Assembly (NCBI GenBank): GCA_964585585.1
Contig: CAZPEL010000002.1
Span: 1-40,019 of the forward strand
DNA from: CAZNAQ01 sp964585585
GTDB lineage: Bacteria; Patescibacteriota; Patescibacteriia; Patescibacteriales; JAGXOH01
DNA length: 40,019 nt
Reading direction: 5' to 3'
Shown here: one piece after another, positions 1 through 7,017 of the stretch
How the letters are laid out: every line of letters begins with the position of its first letter
How positions within the stretch are numbered: the first letter of the stretch is position 1
Position numbers and translations under genes: made by a program
The notes under the pieces: generated by a model
The model's input: only the letters and a program-made list of their open reading frames with translations
Databases searched by the model: none
What the model was told of the DNA's origin: nothing

Positions 1-173
1 AAAAAATAGGGCGCGGAGCAAAAATTTCATCTTAGCTTGGAATTCTGTTGATTTATCCAATGGTGCGTTTGACTATTTAACATAACTAACAAAGTTCAAT
101 TAAATTGAACCATAAAATCCCGGTAAAAACAAGGATTCTTAACCATAATAAAGCTAATATTTAAAAACATTCT
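1..173. other. AT-rich upstream region with a 17-nt palindrome
   Basis: No gene is seen here. A perfect inverted repeat, GTTCAATT-A-AATTGAAC, lies at 94-110, about 64 nt upstream of the phosphomannomutase gene. It could be an operator, but no convincing -35/-10 pair could be matched to it. The region ends at an ATG with no Shine-Dalgarno sequence. Confidence 0.4.
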
Positions 174-1538
174 ATGCTTAATCCCAAAATTTTCAAGGCC
201 TATGACATTAGGGGGATCTACCGCCAAGACCTGAATGAAGACACCGCTTATCAATTAGGCCTGGCCTTTGCCGAACTAAGAAAACAAGAAACCGAAAAAA
301 ATGATCTTAAAATAGTGGTGGGCGGGGATATGAGAATCTCCACCCCGGAGCTCAAAAAAGCCGTAATCCGGGGCTTGACCGAAGGCGGGCTGGATGTGGT
401 GGATGTGGGCACTGTATCCACTCCAAGTTTTTACTTTGCCGTGGGTCATCTCGGCCTGGATGGCGGAATAATGGTCTCCGCCTCCCATAATCCGGCGGAA
501 TGGAACGGTTTTAAAATAACCCGGGACAAGGCCAAGCCAGTGAGTTTTGATACCGGGATCAAGGTTATTAAAGAAAAAATGGAGGAAGGCAACCTATCCC
601 CGGCGGAAAAACCGGGCAATCTGGAAACCAAGGACGACATATTAACGGAACAACTAAAACACGACTTCCAATTTTTTAACACCGAAACTATAAAACCCTT
701 AAAAATAGTAGCTGACCCGGCCAACGGCATGGGAGCCCAATTCCTGAAAGCTATGTTCGATAACTTAAACTGCGAACTTATAGAAATGAACTTCAAACTG
801 GACGGCAATTTTCCGGCCCATGAAGCCGACCCCCTAAAACCGGAAAACTTAGAGGACCTAAAACAAAAGGTTAAACAGGAACAGGCCGATTTAGGTATAG
901 CCGTGGACGGTGACGGAGATAGGGTCTTTTTCGTAGATAATCAGGGAGAAGCGGTGGACCAGTCAATAATTCGTGGAATATTGGCTAAAATATTTCTAAA
1001 AGAGCGTCCCGGAAGCAAAATTTGCTATGATATCCGGCCGGGCAAAATAACCGAGGATATGATCCGGGAAAATGGCGGCGTGCCGGTGGTTACCAAAGTG
1101 GGGCATTCTTTAATAAAGGAGCAGGTCCTGCAAGAGGATGCTTATTTTGCCGGGGAATCTTCCGGACATTTCTTTTTAAATATGGAAATAGGGTGCTTTG
1201 AGGCCCCGGTAATAATAACCGGAAAACTGCTGGAAGAATTTTCCCGAAGTGGAAAGACAGTAGCTGAATATATTCAACCTTTGCAAAAATATTACCATTC
1301 CGGAGAGATAAATTCGGAAGTAGAGGATAAGGAAAGGGTTTTTGAGGCCTTGGAGGAAAAATATTCGGACGGAGAAATAAATAAGTTGGACGGGATTACC
1401 GTGGAATATCCGAATTTTTGGTTTAATGTTCGCGGTTCCAATACTGAAGAAAAGGTTAGATTGAACTTGGAAGCCAGGGATAAAAAAACTATGGAGGCAA
1501 AAAGGGATGAGGTTTTAGAGGTTATTAGGCAGGCCTGA
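174..1538 (+). CDS. manB: Phosphomannomutase/phosphoglucomutase
   Basis: This enzyme of the alpha-D-phosphohexomutase family interconverts hexose 6-phosphates and hexose 1-phosphates, feeding nucleotide-sugar and surface-glycan synthesis. At 454 aa it has normal length. The phosphoserine loop VSASHNP puts the catalytic Ser at about residue 104. The metal loop DGDGDR has Asp at 245, 247 and 249, and the sugar-binding GESSGH motif lies near residue 330. The N-terminal KAYDIRGIY is the usual family start. It is followed after 33 nt by a small unknown gene on the same strand. There is no SD before the ATG. Whether mannose or glucose phosphate is preferred cannot be told from sequence alone, so the symbol is provisional. 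Confidence 0.93.
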   Translation: MLNPKIFKAYDIRGIYRQDLNEDTAYQLGLAFAELRKQETEKNDLKIVVGGDMRISTPELKKAVIRGLTEGGLDVVDVGTVSTPSFYFAVGHLGLDGGIMVSASHNPAEWNGFKITRDKAKPVSFDTGIKVIKEKMEEGNLSPAEKPGNLETKDDILTEQLKHDFQFFNTETIKPLKIVADPANGMGAQFLKAMFDNLNCELIEMNFKLDGNFPAHEADPLKPENLEDLKQKVKQEQADLGIAVDGDGDRVFFVDNQGEAVDQSIIRGILAKIFLKERPGSKICYDIRPGKITEDMIRENGGVPVVTKVGHSLIKEQVLQEDAYFAGESSGHFFLNMEIGCFEAPVIITGKLLEEFSRSGKTVAEYIQPLQKYYHSGEINSEVEDKERVFEALEEKYSDGEINKLDGITVEYPNFWFNVRGSNTEEKVRLNLEARDKKTMEAKRDEVLEVIRQA

Positions 1539-1571
1539 CTTGACTCAAAAACAATAATTAATTATATTGAT

Positions 1572-2144
1572 ATGAACTTTGAAGAACCAAATAGCCCCCA
1601 ACCCAAAGCCCAAAACAAGGAGGAGAATATGGAAGCCCAAGAAAAATTAAAGCTCTTTAAAAGCACTGCGGATTTTAAAAATCAAGCGGAACAAAGACCG
1701 GAAGAAGCGGAAGAATGGATGAACGCCGTCTTTAACGAGGATGAACGGTATCAAGGTAATGAAAAATGGTTAATGGACCAACAACGGACCCTATTGGACA
1801 TTTATTGCGAACAAAAAAACAAAGAAGGCGCTATCAGGATCATAGAACAGACCCGGGACCCCTTTGCCCAGGAAGGCAGGATCAAAAAATTCGAAAAGGT
1901 TTTCGGGGAAGCTTGTTCCCAAGAAAAACAAGAGCCGCAGTTCAAAAACGACCCGGATTCCGATATCGAGATCACTGACTCCGCCAGTTTTAAAAGGGTT
2001 ATAACCCAAGAGGGAAGAAGGGGTATTAAAAAAGCCGAAGAATGGCTGGAAAAAATGGCCAATCAGGAAAAATACAGTCCGCAGGTATTAATAGACAGGG
2101 AAAAAGAACTGGAGCAGGCCAAACAATACTGGCAAGAAAAATAA
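1572..2144 (+). CDS. Hypothetical charged helical protein
   Basis: I do not recognise this 190-aa protein. It is hydrophilic, rich in Glu, Lys and Gln, and has no signal peptide or membrane segment. The Trp-containing helical stretches (EEWMNAVF, EKWLMDQQ, AEEWLEKMAN, KQYWQEK) suggest a soluble helical protein, perhaps with helix-repeat packing. It starts 33 nt after the phosphomannomutase stop and is followed by an intrinsic terminator, so the two genes probably form one transcript. A second in-frame ATG at 1629 is an alternative start. Codon use resembles its neighbours. Confidence 0.6.
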   Translation: MNFEEPNSPQPKAQNKEENMEAQEKLKLFKSTADFKNQAEQRPEEAEEWMNAVFNEDERYQGNEKWLMDQQRTLLDIYCEQKNKEGAIRIIEQTRDPFAQEGRIKKFEKVFGEACSQEKQEPQFKNDPDSDIEITDSASFKRVITQEGRRGIKKAEEWLEKMANQEKYSPQVLIDREKELEQAKQYWQEK

Positions 2145-2176
2145 AGCTTTCTCAAAACACCCCCGGCCCCCTTAAA

Positions 2177-2211
2177 AAGAGGAGAGGTAAAACTCTCCTC
2201 TTGATTTTTTT
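2177..2211 (+). terminator. Intrinsic terminator after the 1572 gene
   Basis: A perfect 10-bp stem (AAGAGGAGAG and CTCTCCTCTT) with a GTAAAA loop is followed by GATTTTTTT. It lies 33 nt after the stop and closes the phosphomannomutase transcript. Confidence 0.85.
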
Positions 2212-2290
2212 AAATTTCTGTGTTATTTTAAACAAAGTAAAAAGGTTTGTATCAAGATATTAAACTTGAACATTCCCCAAAAAAAATAAA

Positions 2291-2346
2291 TAACCTTTAC
2301 TTGGTTAAGGAGCCCGTGAGCTGCTTAACTCGGTTACAGGCCACCT
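2291..2346 (+). promoter_or_regulatory. Structured rpsO leader
   Basis: Immediately 5' of rpsO is a hairpin with arms 2303-2313 and 2320-2330 (11 positions, one G-G mismatch and one G-U). An outer TAACC (2291-2295) can pair with GGTTA (2332-2336). The structure ends 10 nt before the start codon. S15 represses its own translation by binding leader RNA folds in several bacteria. The position and fold suggest the same here, but the fold was found by eye. Confidence 0.5.
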
Positions 2347-2757
2347 ATGTTAGAAAAAGAAGTCAAAGACAAACTTATTAAAAAGTTTAAAACCCATGAG
2401 AATGACACTGGCTCCCCTCAAGTGCAGATCGCTATTCTTACGGAAGAGATCAAACAACTAACAGAACATCTTAAAGTTCATAAAAAAGACAACTCTTCCC
2501 GACGAGGTTTACTGAAAAAAATAGGGGAGAGAAAGGGGTTGTTACGCTACCTAAAAAAAGAGGACGAAGATGCTTTTAAGGATTTAGCTAAAAAGTTAAA
2601 TTTAAAAATAGCCAAAAAAATAGAAGAAGAGGAAGAAGAAAAGAAACAATTAGAGGAAATGCTTGATAAAAAGCACCAGATCACCTCGGATGAGGACGAA
2701 GATGAGAGCGAAGGCGAGGAGACAGAGTCCGGATCAAAAGAAAAACAAGAATCTTAA
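2347..2757 (+). CDS. rpsO: Ribosomal protein S15 with acidic C-terminal tail
   Basis: S15 (uS15) binds 16S rRNA in the 30S platform. Residues 1-88 carry the family hallmarks, including THENDTGSPQVQIAILTEEI, LxEHLKVHKKDxSSRRGLLKKI and GERKGLLRYL. The usual length is about 89 aa. This protein is 136 aa because of a tail of roughly 45 residues made almost entirely of Glu, Asp, Lys and Ser. The tail is predicted to be disordered and is atypical for an rRNA-binding protein. The gene is monocistronic-like, flanked by terminators, with a structured leader upstream. Confidence 0.95.
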   Translation: MLEKEVKDKLIKKFKTHENDTGSPQVQIAILTEEIKQLTEHLKVHKKDNSSRRGLLKKIGERKGLLRYLKKEDEDAFKDLAKKLNLKIAKKIEEEEEEKKQLEEMLDKKHQITSDEDEDESEGEETESGSKEKQES

Positions 2758-2763
2758 ATAAAA

Positions 2764-2794
2764 AATCCCCTTGTTTTAACCCAACAAGGGGATT
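2764..2794 (+). terminator. Hairpin terminator or attenuator between rpsO and the NYN gene
   Basis: A perfect 12-bp stem (AATCCCCTTGTT and AACAAGGGGATT) has a TTAACCC loop. It begins 7 nt after the rpsO stop. The run after the right arm is weak (TTTAAG), so read-through into the NYN gene 12 nt downstream is likely. It may work as a partial terminator or as 3'-end protection. Confidence 0.6.
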
Positions 2795-2805
2795 TAAGTA
2801 TAAAT

Positions 2806-3303
2806 ATGCAAAAACACAGAGAACAGAGAGTGGCGGTTTTAGTGGATGTGGCCAATATGTATCACTCGGCTAAAAACCTCTACAATCGAAAAGTCAACTT
2901 TAAAGAGATCTTAAAAACGGCCACGGCCGGAAGAAAGCTCATTCGAGCCAAGGCCTACGCTATTAAAACGGAAACCGAGGAAGAAGCCCCTTTTTTTGAG
3001 GCCTTAAATCAACAGGGTTTTGAGATCAAAATGAAGGATCTGCAAATATTCACCGGTGGTGCCAAAAAGGCGGATTGGGATGTCGGTATTACGGTGGATG
3101 CTATTAATTTAGCGGAAAAAATGGATACTATAATTTTGGTAACAGGAGACGGGGATTATGTCCCCTTAGTGAACTACCTACAAAATTCCAAGGGATGTTT
3201 AGTGGAAATTTTGGCCTTTAAAAAAACCGCTTCTTCCAAATTAATAGAAGAAGCGGATGATTTTATAGACCTAAGCGAAAACAGGAAATATTTGATCAAA
3301 TAA
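2806..3303 (+). CDS. NYN-domain (LabA/DUF88-like) putative ribonuclease
   Basis: This 165-aa protein has the PIN-like NYN fold. The N-terminal strand with an acidic residue reads VAVLVDVANMYHSA (Asp near residue 13). A central acidic pair lies in KKADWDVGITVDA, and the third acidic cluster is LVTGDGDYVPLVNYL. These positions build the metal site of NYN/PIN nucleases. It sits between rpsO and pnp, which fits a role in RNA turnover, but no substrate is known for this subgroup. The start is 12 nt after the rpsO terminator and has no SD. Confidence 0.8.
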   Translation: MQKHREQRVAVLVDVANMYHSAKNLYNRKVNFKEILKTATAGRKLIRAKAYAIKTETEEEAPFFEALNQQGFEIKMKDLQIFTGGAKKADWDVGITVDAINLAEKMDTIILVTGDGDYVPLVNYLQNSKGCLVEILAFKKTASSKLIEEADDFIDLSENRKYLIK

Positions 3304-3463
3304 GGAATAAATTTGGGGTTTTGGTTGTTTTTTCTTACAGATAATGCAATCATTATTGCCCCACACATATTGTTTATATTGTTCAATTGCTAAATTGTTC
3401 GATTGTTTTCGTTGTAACAATATAGCAATTTAACAATATAGCAATTTAACAATTAATTATAAT
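3304..3463. repeat. AT-rich spacer with a 16-bp tandem repeat
   Basis: TATAGCAATTTAACAA occurs twice head-to-tail at 3421-3436 and 3437-3452. A near-inverted version (ATTGCTAAATTGTT) lies in 3380-3400, so the stretch can fold. No ORF is credible here. Confidence 0.6.
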
Positions 3464-3522
3464 CTTGGCCAATAAACAAAGAGCACTATGAATACTCATA
3501 GTTCTTCAGTTTATTGGTCAAG
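3464..3522 (+). promoter_or_regulatory. Long pnp leader hairpin
   Basis: A 14-pair stem (CTTGGCCAATAAAC, 3464-3477, with GTTTATTGGTCAAG, 3509-3522; one G-U) encloses a second stem. That inner stem pairs 3479-3491 with 3496-3506, has a 2-nt bulge and an ATAC loop. The fold ends 14 nt before the pnp ATG. In E. coli the pnp leader hairpin is cut by RNase III and then degraded by PNPase as autoregulation. This position and length match that design, but function is inferred. Confidence 0.6.
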
Positions 3523-3536
3523 CTTGCTAAAAATTT

Positions 3537-5786
3537 ATGGCACAAGAAAAAACTTTTCAAACCGAATGGTTGGGAGAGCAACTAACCATTAAAACCGGCA
3601 AACTGGCCCAACAAGCGGATGCCGCGGTTACCGTGCAATACGGCGAAACCGTAGTTATGGCCACGGTGGTAGAATCCAAGGAGGAGAAAGATGTGGACTT
3701 CTTTCCCTTAATGGTGGGCTTTGAAGAAAGACTTTACGCCGCCGGAATGATCAAAGGATCCCGGTGGATCAAAAGAGAAGGGAGACCGAGCGACGAGTCG
3801 GTTCTGACCAGCCGGATGATCGATCGATCCATCCGACCCTTGTTCAATGAAGAATCTCGAAATGAGGTTCAAATACTAATAACCTCTTTATCGGTGGACA
3901 AGAAAAACCCACATGACATTGTAGCCCTGATCGCGGCTTCAGCCGCCTTGTCTATTTCCGGTGTGGACTGGAAAGGTCCGATCGGAGGTATAAGAGCGGG
4001 CTTAGTCCAGGAAGAACTGGTCTTTAACCCCACTTATCAACAACTGGAAGAAAGTGGCCTGGATCTAATTGTGGCCGGGACCGAGCAAAAAACCATTATG
4101 ATCGAATCCGGAGGCCGGGAAATAAAAGAAGACAAAATGTATGAGGCCATAATCCAGGGACAAAAGAAAATGCAACCGGCTATTGATCTGATCAAGCAAC
4201 TACAACAAGAAGTTCCGGCGAAAGAAAAGAATCATAAAACCGAAGTTCTAAAAAACGGAGAAGAAGAGCAAGAGGAGCAAGAAAAGCAAAAATTAGTGGA
4301 TATGGCCAACCAATGGTTATCCGAAAACACTCATTCCATTTTGTTTGACCAACAATACCACACCAAAGGAGAGAGAAAGGCGGCGGTGGAAGCTCTTAAA
4401 CAAAAGCTGGACTATTATTTATATGAGAACGGAGTGGGTCGAGAAAAAAGAAAATATGCCTTGAAAAAAACAGTAGAAAAGGCGGTGGAGGCCGAAGTAA
4501 GCAAGCAAATATTGGAAAACCAAAAAAGAGTGGACGGCCGGGACATAAAAGAAATAAGGTCTTTGTCGGCAGAAGTGGGAATTTTGCCCCGAAATCACGG
4601 AGCCGGCTTATTCTCTCGGGGGGAAACCCAGATCATGTCCATTGTTACCCTGGGGTCCCCCGGATTGGAGCAATACAGTGAAACCATTGAGGGTATGGGA
4701 AGTAAGGGCTTTATGCACCACTATAACTTCCCGCCTTATTCCGTGGGAGAAACCAAACCGATATTCGGCCCCAGCCGAAGAGATATTGGCCACGGATCCT
4801 TGGCGGAAAAAGCCCTTCGCCCCTTAATTCCGGAGAAAGAAGATTTTCCTTACACTATTAGAGTGGTAAGTGAAACCCTAAGCTCCAACGGATCTTCATC
4901 CATGGGAGCCACTTGCGCTTCCAGTTTAGCCCTAATGGACGCCGGTGTACCCATCAAAAAACAGGTCGGCGGTATAGCTATGGGTTTGGCCTCTAATAAG
5001 GATATGAGTAAGTGGCAAGTTATTACCGACTTACAGGACCTGGAAGACGGAGAGGGTGGTATGGACTTTAAGATCACCGGAACCAAGGACGGCCTGACCG
5101 CCATCCAGCTGGACACTAAGACCAACGGTTTGACCGAAGAGATCATAAAAACCGCTTTAAAACAAGGAAGAGAGGCCTTAAACCAAGTCCTGGAAACAAT
5201 GAATCAGGCCATCTCTCAACCCAATCCGGAGCTTTCTCCCTACGCCCCCTTGGTCTTAAAGATCAAGATCAATCCGGACAAGATCCGGGATGTGGTCGGA
5301 GCCGGAGGGAAGATAATCAATAAGATCATTGAAGAAAAAGATGTTTCCATTGATATAGAAAAGGATGGAACCGTAATTGTTTGCGGTAACGACAAACAAT
5401 CCTGCCAAGAAGCGGTCAAATGGATAGAAGAATTAACCCATGAATTTGAAGCCGGGGAAAAATTTACCGGAACTGTTACCAGATTAATGGACTTTGGCGC
5501 CTTTGTAGAGGTTTTGCCCGGACGGGAAGGGTTGGTACATGTTAGTGAAATGGCGCCTTATCATGTATCCAGCCCCAAGGACTTCTTAGGTGAAGGAGAC
5601 GAGGTTAAAGTTAAGGTTAAAGAAATAGATGATATGGGTCGGCTCAATCTGACCATGAAAGACTTGGAAGAAAATCAACACCTCTGGAAGGACAAAAAAG
5701 GGGAGGGCACACCCAACAACAAATTCAATAATAATAGAAACAACTCGGGGAAAAAACCTTTTTCTAAACCCCCTCACAAAAACTAA
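3537..5786 (+). CDS. pnp: Polyribonucleotide nucleotidyltransferase (PNPase)
   Basis: PNPase degrades RNA 3' to 5' by phosphorolysis. The 749 aa contain RNase PH domain 1, an all-helical linker, RNase PH domain 2, a KH domain (GxGGKIINKIIEE) and an S1 domain (FTGTVTRLMDFGAFVEV). A polar Asn-rich tail ends the protein. Phosphate-site motifs FGPSRRDIGHG and SSNGSSSMGATCASSLAL are intact. The family's GDMDFK is GGMDFK here, but the metal-site equivalents of E. coli D486, D492 and K494 are kept as D504, D510 and K512. The enzyme should therefore be active. It is monocistronic, with a folded leader and a strong terminator. Confidence 0.97.
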   Translation: MAQEKTFQTEWLGEQLTIKTGKLAQQADAAVTVQYGETVVMATVVESKEEKDVDFFPLMVGFEERLYAAGMIKGSRWIKREGRPSDESVLTSRMIDRSIRPLFNEESRNEVQILITSLSVDKKNPHDIVALIAASAALSISGVDWKGPIGGIRAGLVQEELVFNPTYQQLEESGLDLIVAGTEQKTIMIESGGREIKEDKMYEAIIQGQKKMQPAIDLIKQLQQEVPAKEKNHKTEVLKNGEEEQEEQEKQKLVDMANQWLSENTHSILFDQQYHTKGERKAAVEALKQKLDYYLYENGVGREKRKYALKKTVEKAVEAEVSKQILENQKRVDGRDIKEIRSLSAEVGILPRNHGAGLFSRGETQIMSIVTLGSPGLEQYSETIEGMGSKGFMHHYNFPPYSVGETKPIFGPSRRDIGHGSLAEKALRPLIPEKEDFPYTIRVVSETLSSNGSSSMGATCASSLALMDAGVPIKKQVGGIAMGLASNKDMSKWQVITDLQDLEDGEGGMDFKITGTKDGLTAIQLDTKTNGLTEEIIKTALKQGREALNQVLETMNQAISQPNPELSPYAPLVLKIKINPDKIRDVVGAGGKIINKIIEEKDVSIDIEKDGTVIVCGNDKQSCQEAVKWIEELTHEFEAGEKFTGTVTRLMDFGAFVEVLPGREGLVHVSEMAPYHVSSPKDFLGEGDEVKVKVKEIDDMGRLNLTMKDLEENQHLWKDKKGEGTPNNKFNNNRNNSGKKPFSKPPHKN

Positions 5787-5804
5787 AAAGTTAAAGGTAA
5801 AAAC

Positions 5805-5843
5805 AACAAAAACTCCCTTGACCGAATCAAGGGAGTTTTTGTT
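5805..5843 (+). terminator. pnp terminator
   Basis: A 17-bp perfect stem (arms 5805-5821 and 5827-5843) with a CCGAA loop lies 19 nt after the pnp stop. The T run (GTTTTTGTT) forms part of the right arm. The A-rich left arm makes it potentially bidirectional. Confidence 0.9.
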
Positions 5844-5866
5844 CAGTCCAAAAAAATATTACTTAA

Positions 5867-5944
5867 TTATTCCAGTTTTGCTTTTACTACTAAAGCCACT
5901 ACCACGGCCACAAAAATAATAAGTAAGGGAATCCACATGTTCAT
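5867..5944 (-). CDS. Putative 25-aa single-span membrane miniprotein
   Basis: The short ORF reads MNMWIPLLIIFVAVVVALV followed by VKAKLE and a TAA stop. One hydrophobic span of about 18 residues is followed by a basic/polar tail, which fits a single-pass small membrane protein. Two TATAAT hexamers (complement of 5959-5964 and 5977-5982) lie just upstream on the - strand. It occupies an otherwise empty gap between the pnp terminator and the galT promoter. The short length makes chance possible. Confidence 0.45.
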   Translation of the reverse strand: MNMWIPLLIIFVAVVVALVVKAKLE

Positions 5945-5999
5945 AAAAACTTGAATTAATTATAAACTTAATATATATTATATCATTTTTCCGGAAAGC

Positions 6000-6028
6000 T
6001 TCAAATAAAAGGCGGATTCTGCTATAAT
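6000..6028 (+). promoter_or_regulatory. galT-like gene promoter
   Basis: An extended -10, TGcTATAAT (6020-6028), lies 17 nt after a weak -35, TTCAAA (6000-6005). The start site would be about 6035, giving a leader of about 23 nt. The complement of 5999-6004 (TTGAAG), with TATAAT at 5977-5982, may serve the opposite strand. Confidence 0.6.
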
Positions 6029-6057
6029 TTTAGTAATTACATTAAAATAATCAGCTT

Positions 6058-6987
6058 ATGCCCTCTCAAAAATCGGAAATAAGAAAATCTTACCTACTTA
6101 ATGAGTATGTTATTATCACTCCGGGACGAGCCGCCCGGCCCCGGGATGTCAAGGAAAAAACCTTTATTGAAAAAGATCCGAACTGCCCCTTTTGTCCGGA
6201 GAATATTGACAAAAAAAATATTCTGGATAGAATAAACAAGGTCAATTCCCGGCAATGGCAAGTATTAAGTATAAAAAACATCTATCCGGCCGTAACTCTG
6301 GACAACAAAAAAGCTTACGGCACCCAGGAAGTAATAATAGACACACCGGATCACACCAAGGAATTGGCCCACTTAAGCCAAAAAAATATAGAAAAACTCC
6401 TGGAAATGTATGCCCAAAGAACCCGAAAATTGGCTCAAAACAAAAAACTCAACTATATTTTATGCTTTAAAAATCAAGGGGCCAAAGCCGGGGCCTCTAT
6501 AACCCATTCTCACTCCCAGGTATTTGCCACCAGTATCACTCCGGACGACCTGACCGAGGAAGCCAGGTTAAAACAAGAATACCAAATAGAGAACCAAAGC
6601 TGCCCTTACTGCGATATAATCAAACAAGAAATGCAAAGGGATAGAAAAATATATGAAGATAATTATATCGCGGCGTTCGCCCCTTATGCCAGCCAATACC
6701 ATTACGAGGCCTGGATCTTCCCCCGAAGGCACTTGGATAATATTACTCAATTGAACAAAAAGGAAAACAAATCCTTGGCCCGAATATTAAAGAAAATACT
6801 GGAAAAACTGGATTCCATTGATGCTTCTTACAATTTTTTTCTTCATAATGTTATTTCCGACCCCAACCAGCACTTCTATATTAAGATCCAGCCCCGGGAA
6901 AGTGTTTGGGCCGGGGTAGAGTTGGGTTCCGGCCTGGTTATAAATTCCATCCCGCCGGAAGAGGCGGCCAAATTCTACCGCTCCTAA
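6058..6987 (+). CDS. GalT-family nucleotidyltransferase (HIT superfamily)
   Basis: This 309-aa protein resembles galactose-1-phosphate uridylyltransferase, which swaps nucleotidyl groups between sugar phosphates. The first half has the metal-type CPFC pair and the active-site HxHxQ motif (H150-S-H152-S-Q154), where the second His is the nucleotidylated residue in the family. The second half repeats the HIT-like fold with CPYC, EAWIFPRRH and HFYIKIQP. The sequence is close to the GalT/ADP-glucose phosphorylase group, so the donor nucleotide is uncertain. It has its own promoter. Sugar metabolism links it to the phosphomannomutase 4.5 kb upstream. It lies 30 nt before the penicillin-binding protein gene. 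Confidence 0.82.
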   Translation: MPSQKSEIRKSYLLNEYVIITPGRAARPRDVKEKTFIEKDPNCPFCPENIDKKNILDRINKVNSRQWQVLSIKNIYPAVTLDNKKAYGTQEVIIDTPDHTKELAHLSQKNIEKLLEMYAQRTRKLAQNKKLNYILCFKNQGAKAGASITHSHSQVFATSITPDDLTEEARLKQEYQIENQSCPYCDIIKQEMQRDRKIYEDNYIAAFAPYASQYHYEAWIFPRRHLDNITQLNKKENKSLARILKKILEKLDSIDASYNFFLHNVISDPNQHFYIKIQPRESVWAGVELGSGLVINSIPPEEAAKFYRS

Positions 6988-7017
6988 TATTTCGACTTTT
7001 AGAATTTATTTTCAATT

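Noticed and set aside
4131..5100. Loss of PNPase catalytic residues (GGMDFK for GDMDFK)
   Set aside because: Aligning by position, the metal-site equivalents of E. coli D486, D492 and K494 are present (D504, D510, K512); only a non-catalytic Asp is changed.
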